Of a DNA stretch of 6,138 nt, positions 5,839-6,138 are shown in pieces. The position numbers and the translations under genes were made by a program. Position 1 is the stretch's first letter; each line of letters begins with the position of its first letter. The notes below the pieces were generated by a model that was given only the letters and a program-made list of their open reading frames with translations, was not told the DNA's origin and searched no databases. Source of the DNA: an uncultured Leucothrix sp. (GTDB lineage: Bacteria; Pseudomonadota; Gammaproteobacteria; Thiotrichales; Thiotrichaceae); assembly GCA_938004025.1 (NCBI GenBank), contig CALKXC010000396.1, positions 1 through 6,138 of the forward strand. The letters are read 5' to 3'.

Positions 5839-6138
5839 TTACTCAATAACCTTAGCTACGACACCGGCACCGACTGTACGGCCACCCTCTCGAATTGCAA
5901 AACGCAACCCATCATCCATTGCAATCGGGTTAATTAGGGTAACTGTCATTTTGATGTTATCTCCCGGCATAACCATTTCAACACCTTCCGGCAATTCACA
6001 AGCACCCGTTACGTCAGTCGTACGGAAGTAGAATTGTGGACGGTAGTTAGAGAAGAATGGCGTATGACGACCACCCTCATCTTTTGACAGAACATAAACT
6101 TCTGCTTCAAATTTTGTGTGAGGCTTGATTGAACCCGC
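5839..6138 (-). CDS. tuf: elongation factor Tu, C-terminal part (5' end outside window)
   Basis: EF-Tu is the GTPase that delivers aminoacyl-tRNA to the ribosomal A site. Only the last 99 codons and the TAA stop are inside the window, corresponding to domain III, the beta-barrel that contacts the tRNA T stem and EF-Ts. The reading is unmistakable: [55 protein letters not shown], and [22 protein letters not shown] at the end. The GTP-binding domain is not visible. Position directly before rpsJ fits the tufB copy at the end of the str operon (rpsL-rpsG-fusA-tuf), though those partners lie outside the window, and the second tuf copy usual in gammaproteobacteria cannot be assessed. The frame is open to the window edge. 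Confidence 0.98.
   Translation of the reverse strand, partial: AGSIKPHTKFEAEVYVLSKDEGGRHTPFFSNYRPQFYFRTTDVTGACELPEGVEMVMPGDNIKMTVTLINPIAMDDGLRFAIREGGRTVGAGVVAKVIE

Noticed and set aside
5839..6138. Possibility that the truncated tuf is a pseudogene or partial duplicate
   Set aside because: The frame is open to the window edge and the sequence is full EF-Tu domain III; it is cut by the window, not by mutation.

Overview
The window is a stretch of the conserved ribosomal-protein gene block of a bacterium, with every gene on the minus strand. In transcription order (high to low coordinates) it reads: 3' end of tuf, rpsJ (S10), rplC (L3), rplD (L4), rplW (L23), rplB (L2), rpsS (S19), rplV (L22), rpsC (S3), rplP (L16), rpmC (L29), rpsQ (S17), rplN (L14) and rplX (L24, cut by the window edge). 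This is the end of the str operon, the whole S10 operon and the first two genes of the spc operon. The proteins look closest to gammaproteobacterial versions (for example L16, L14, S3 and S10 against recalled E. coli sequences). Base composition is moderately AT-leaning. A tuf gene directly in front of rpsJ and an N-terminally extended S17 would fit a Pseudomonas/Cellvibrio/marine-type gammaproteobacterium rather than an enteric one, but the genus cannot be fixed from this.

Layout: tuf ends 5 nt before rpsJ, so rpsJ looks like the last gene of the str transcript. A 205-nt gap (5317-5521), the only sizeable non-coding stretch, separates rpsJ from rplC. From rplC to rpsQ the genes are packed with gaps of -4 to 14 nt. 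A 47-nt gap without a visible terminator or convincing promoter separates rpsQ from rplN, and rplX follows 14 nt later. So S10 and spc genes are probably read as one transcript.

The protein-coding content is ordinary. The interesting part is the rpsJ-rplC gap. On the minus strand it holds, in order: a small hairpin just after rpsJ, an AT-rich tract with an extended -10 promoter candidate, a textbook 11-bp GC-rich hairpin followed by six U residues (intrinsic terminator or attenuator), and a hairpin that would bury the rplC Shine-Dalgarno, overlapped by a competing hairpin that would free it. In E. coli the equivalent control leader (L4-dependent attenuation plus translational repression) lies upstream of rpsJ. 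Here the same kind of architecture appears after rpsJ, in front of rplC, which suggests that the functional start of the S10 operon has moved by one gene. This is inference from visible structure; L4 binding is not shown.
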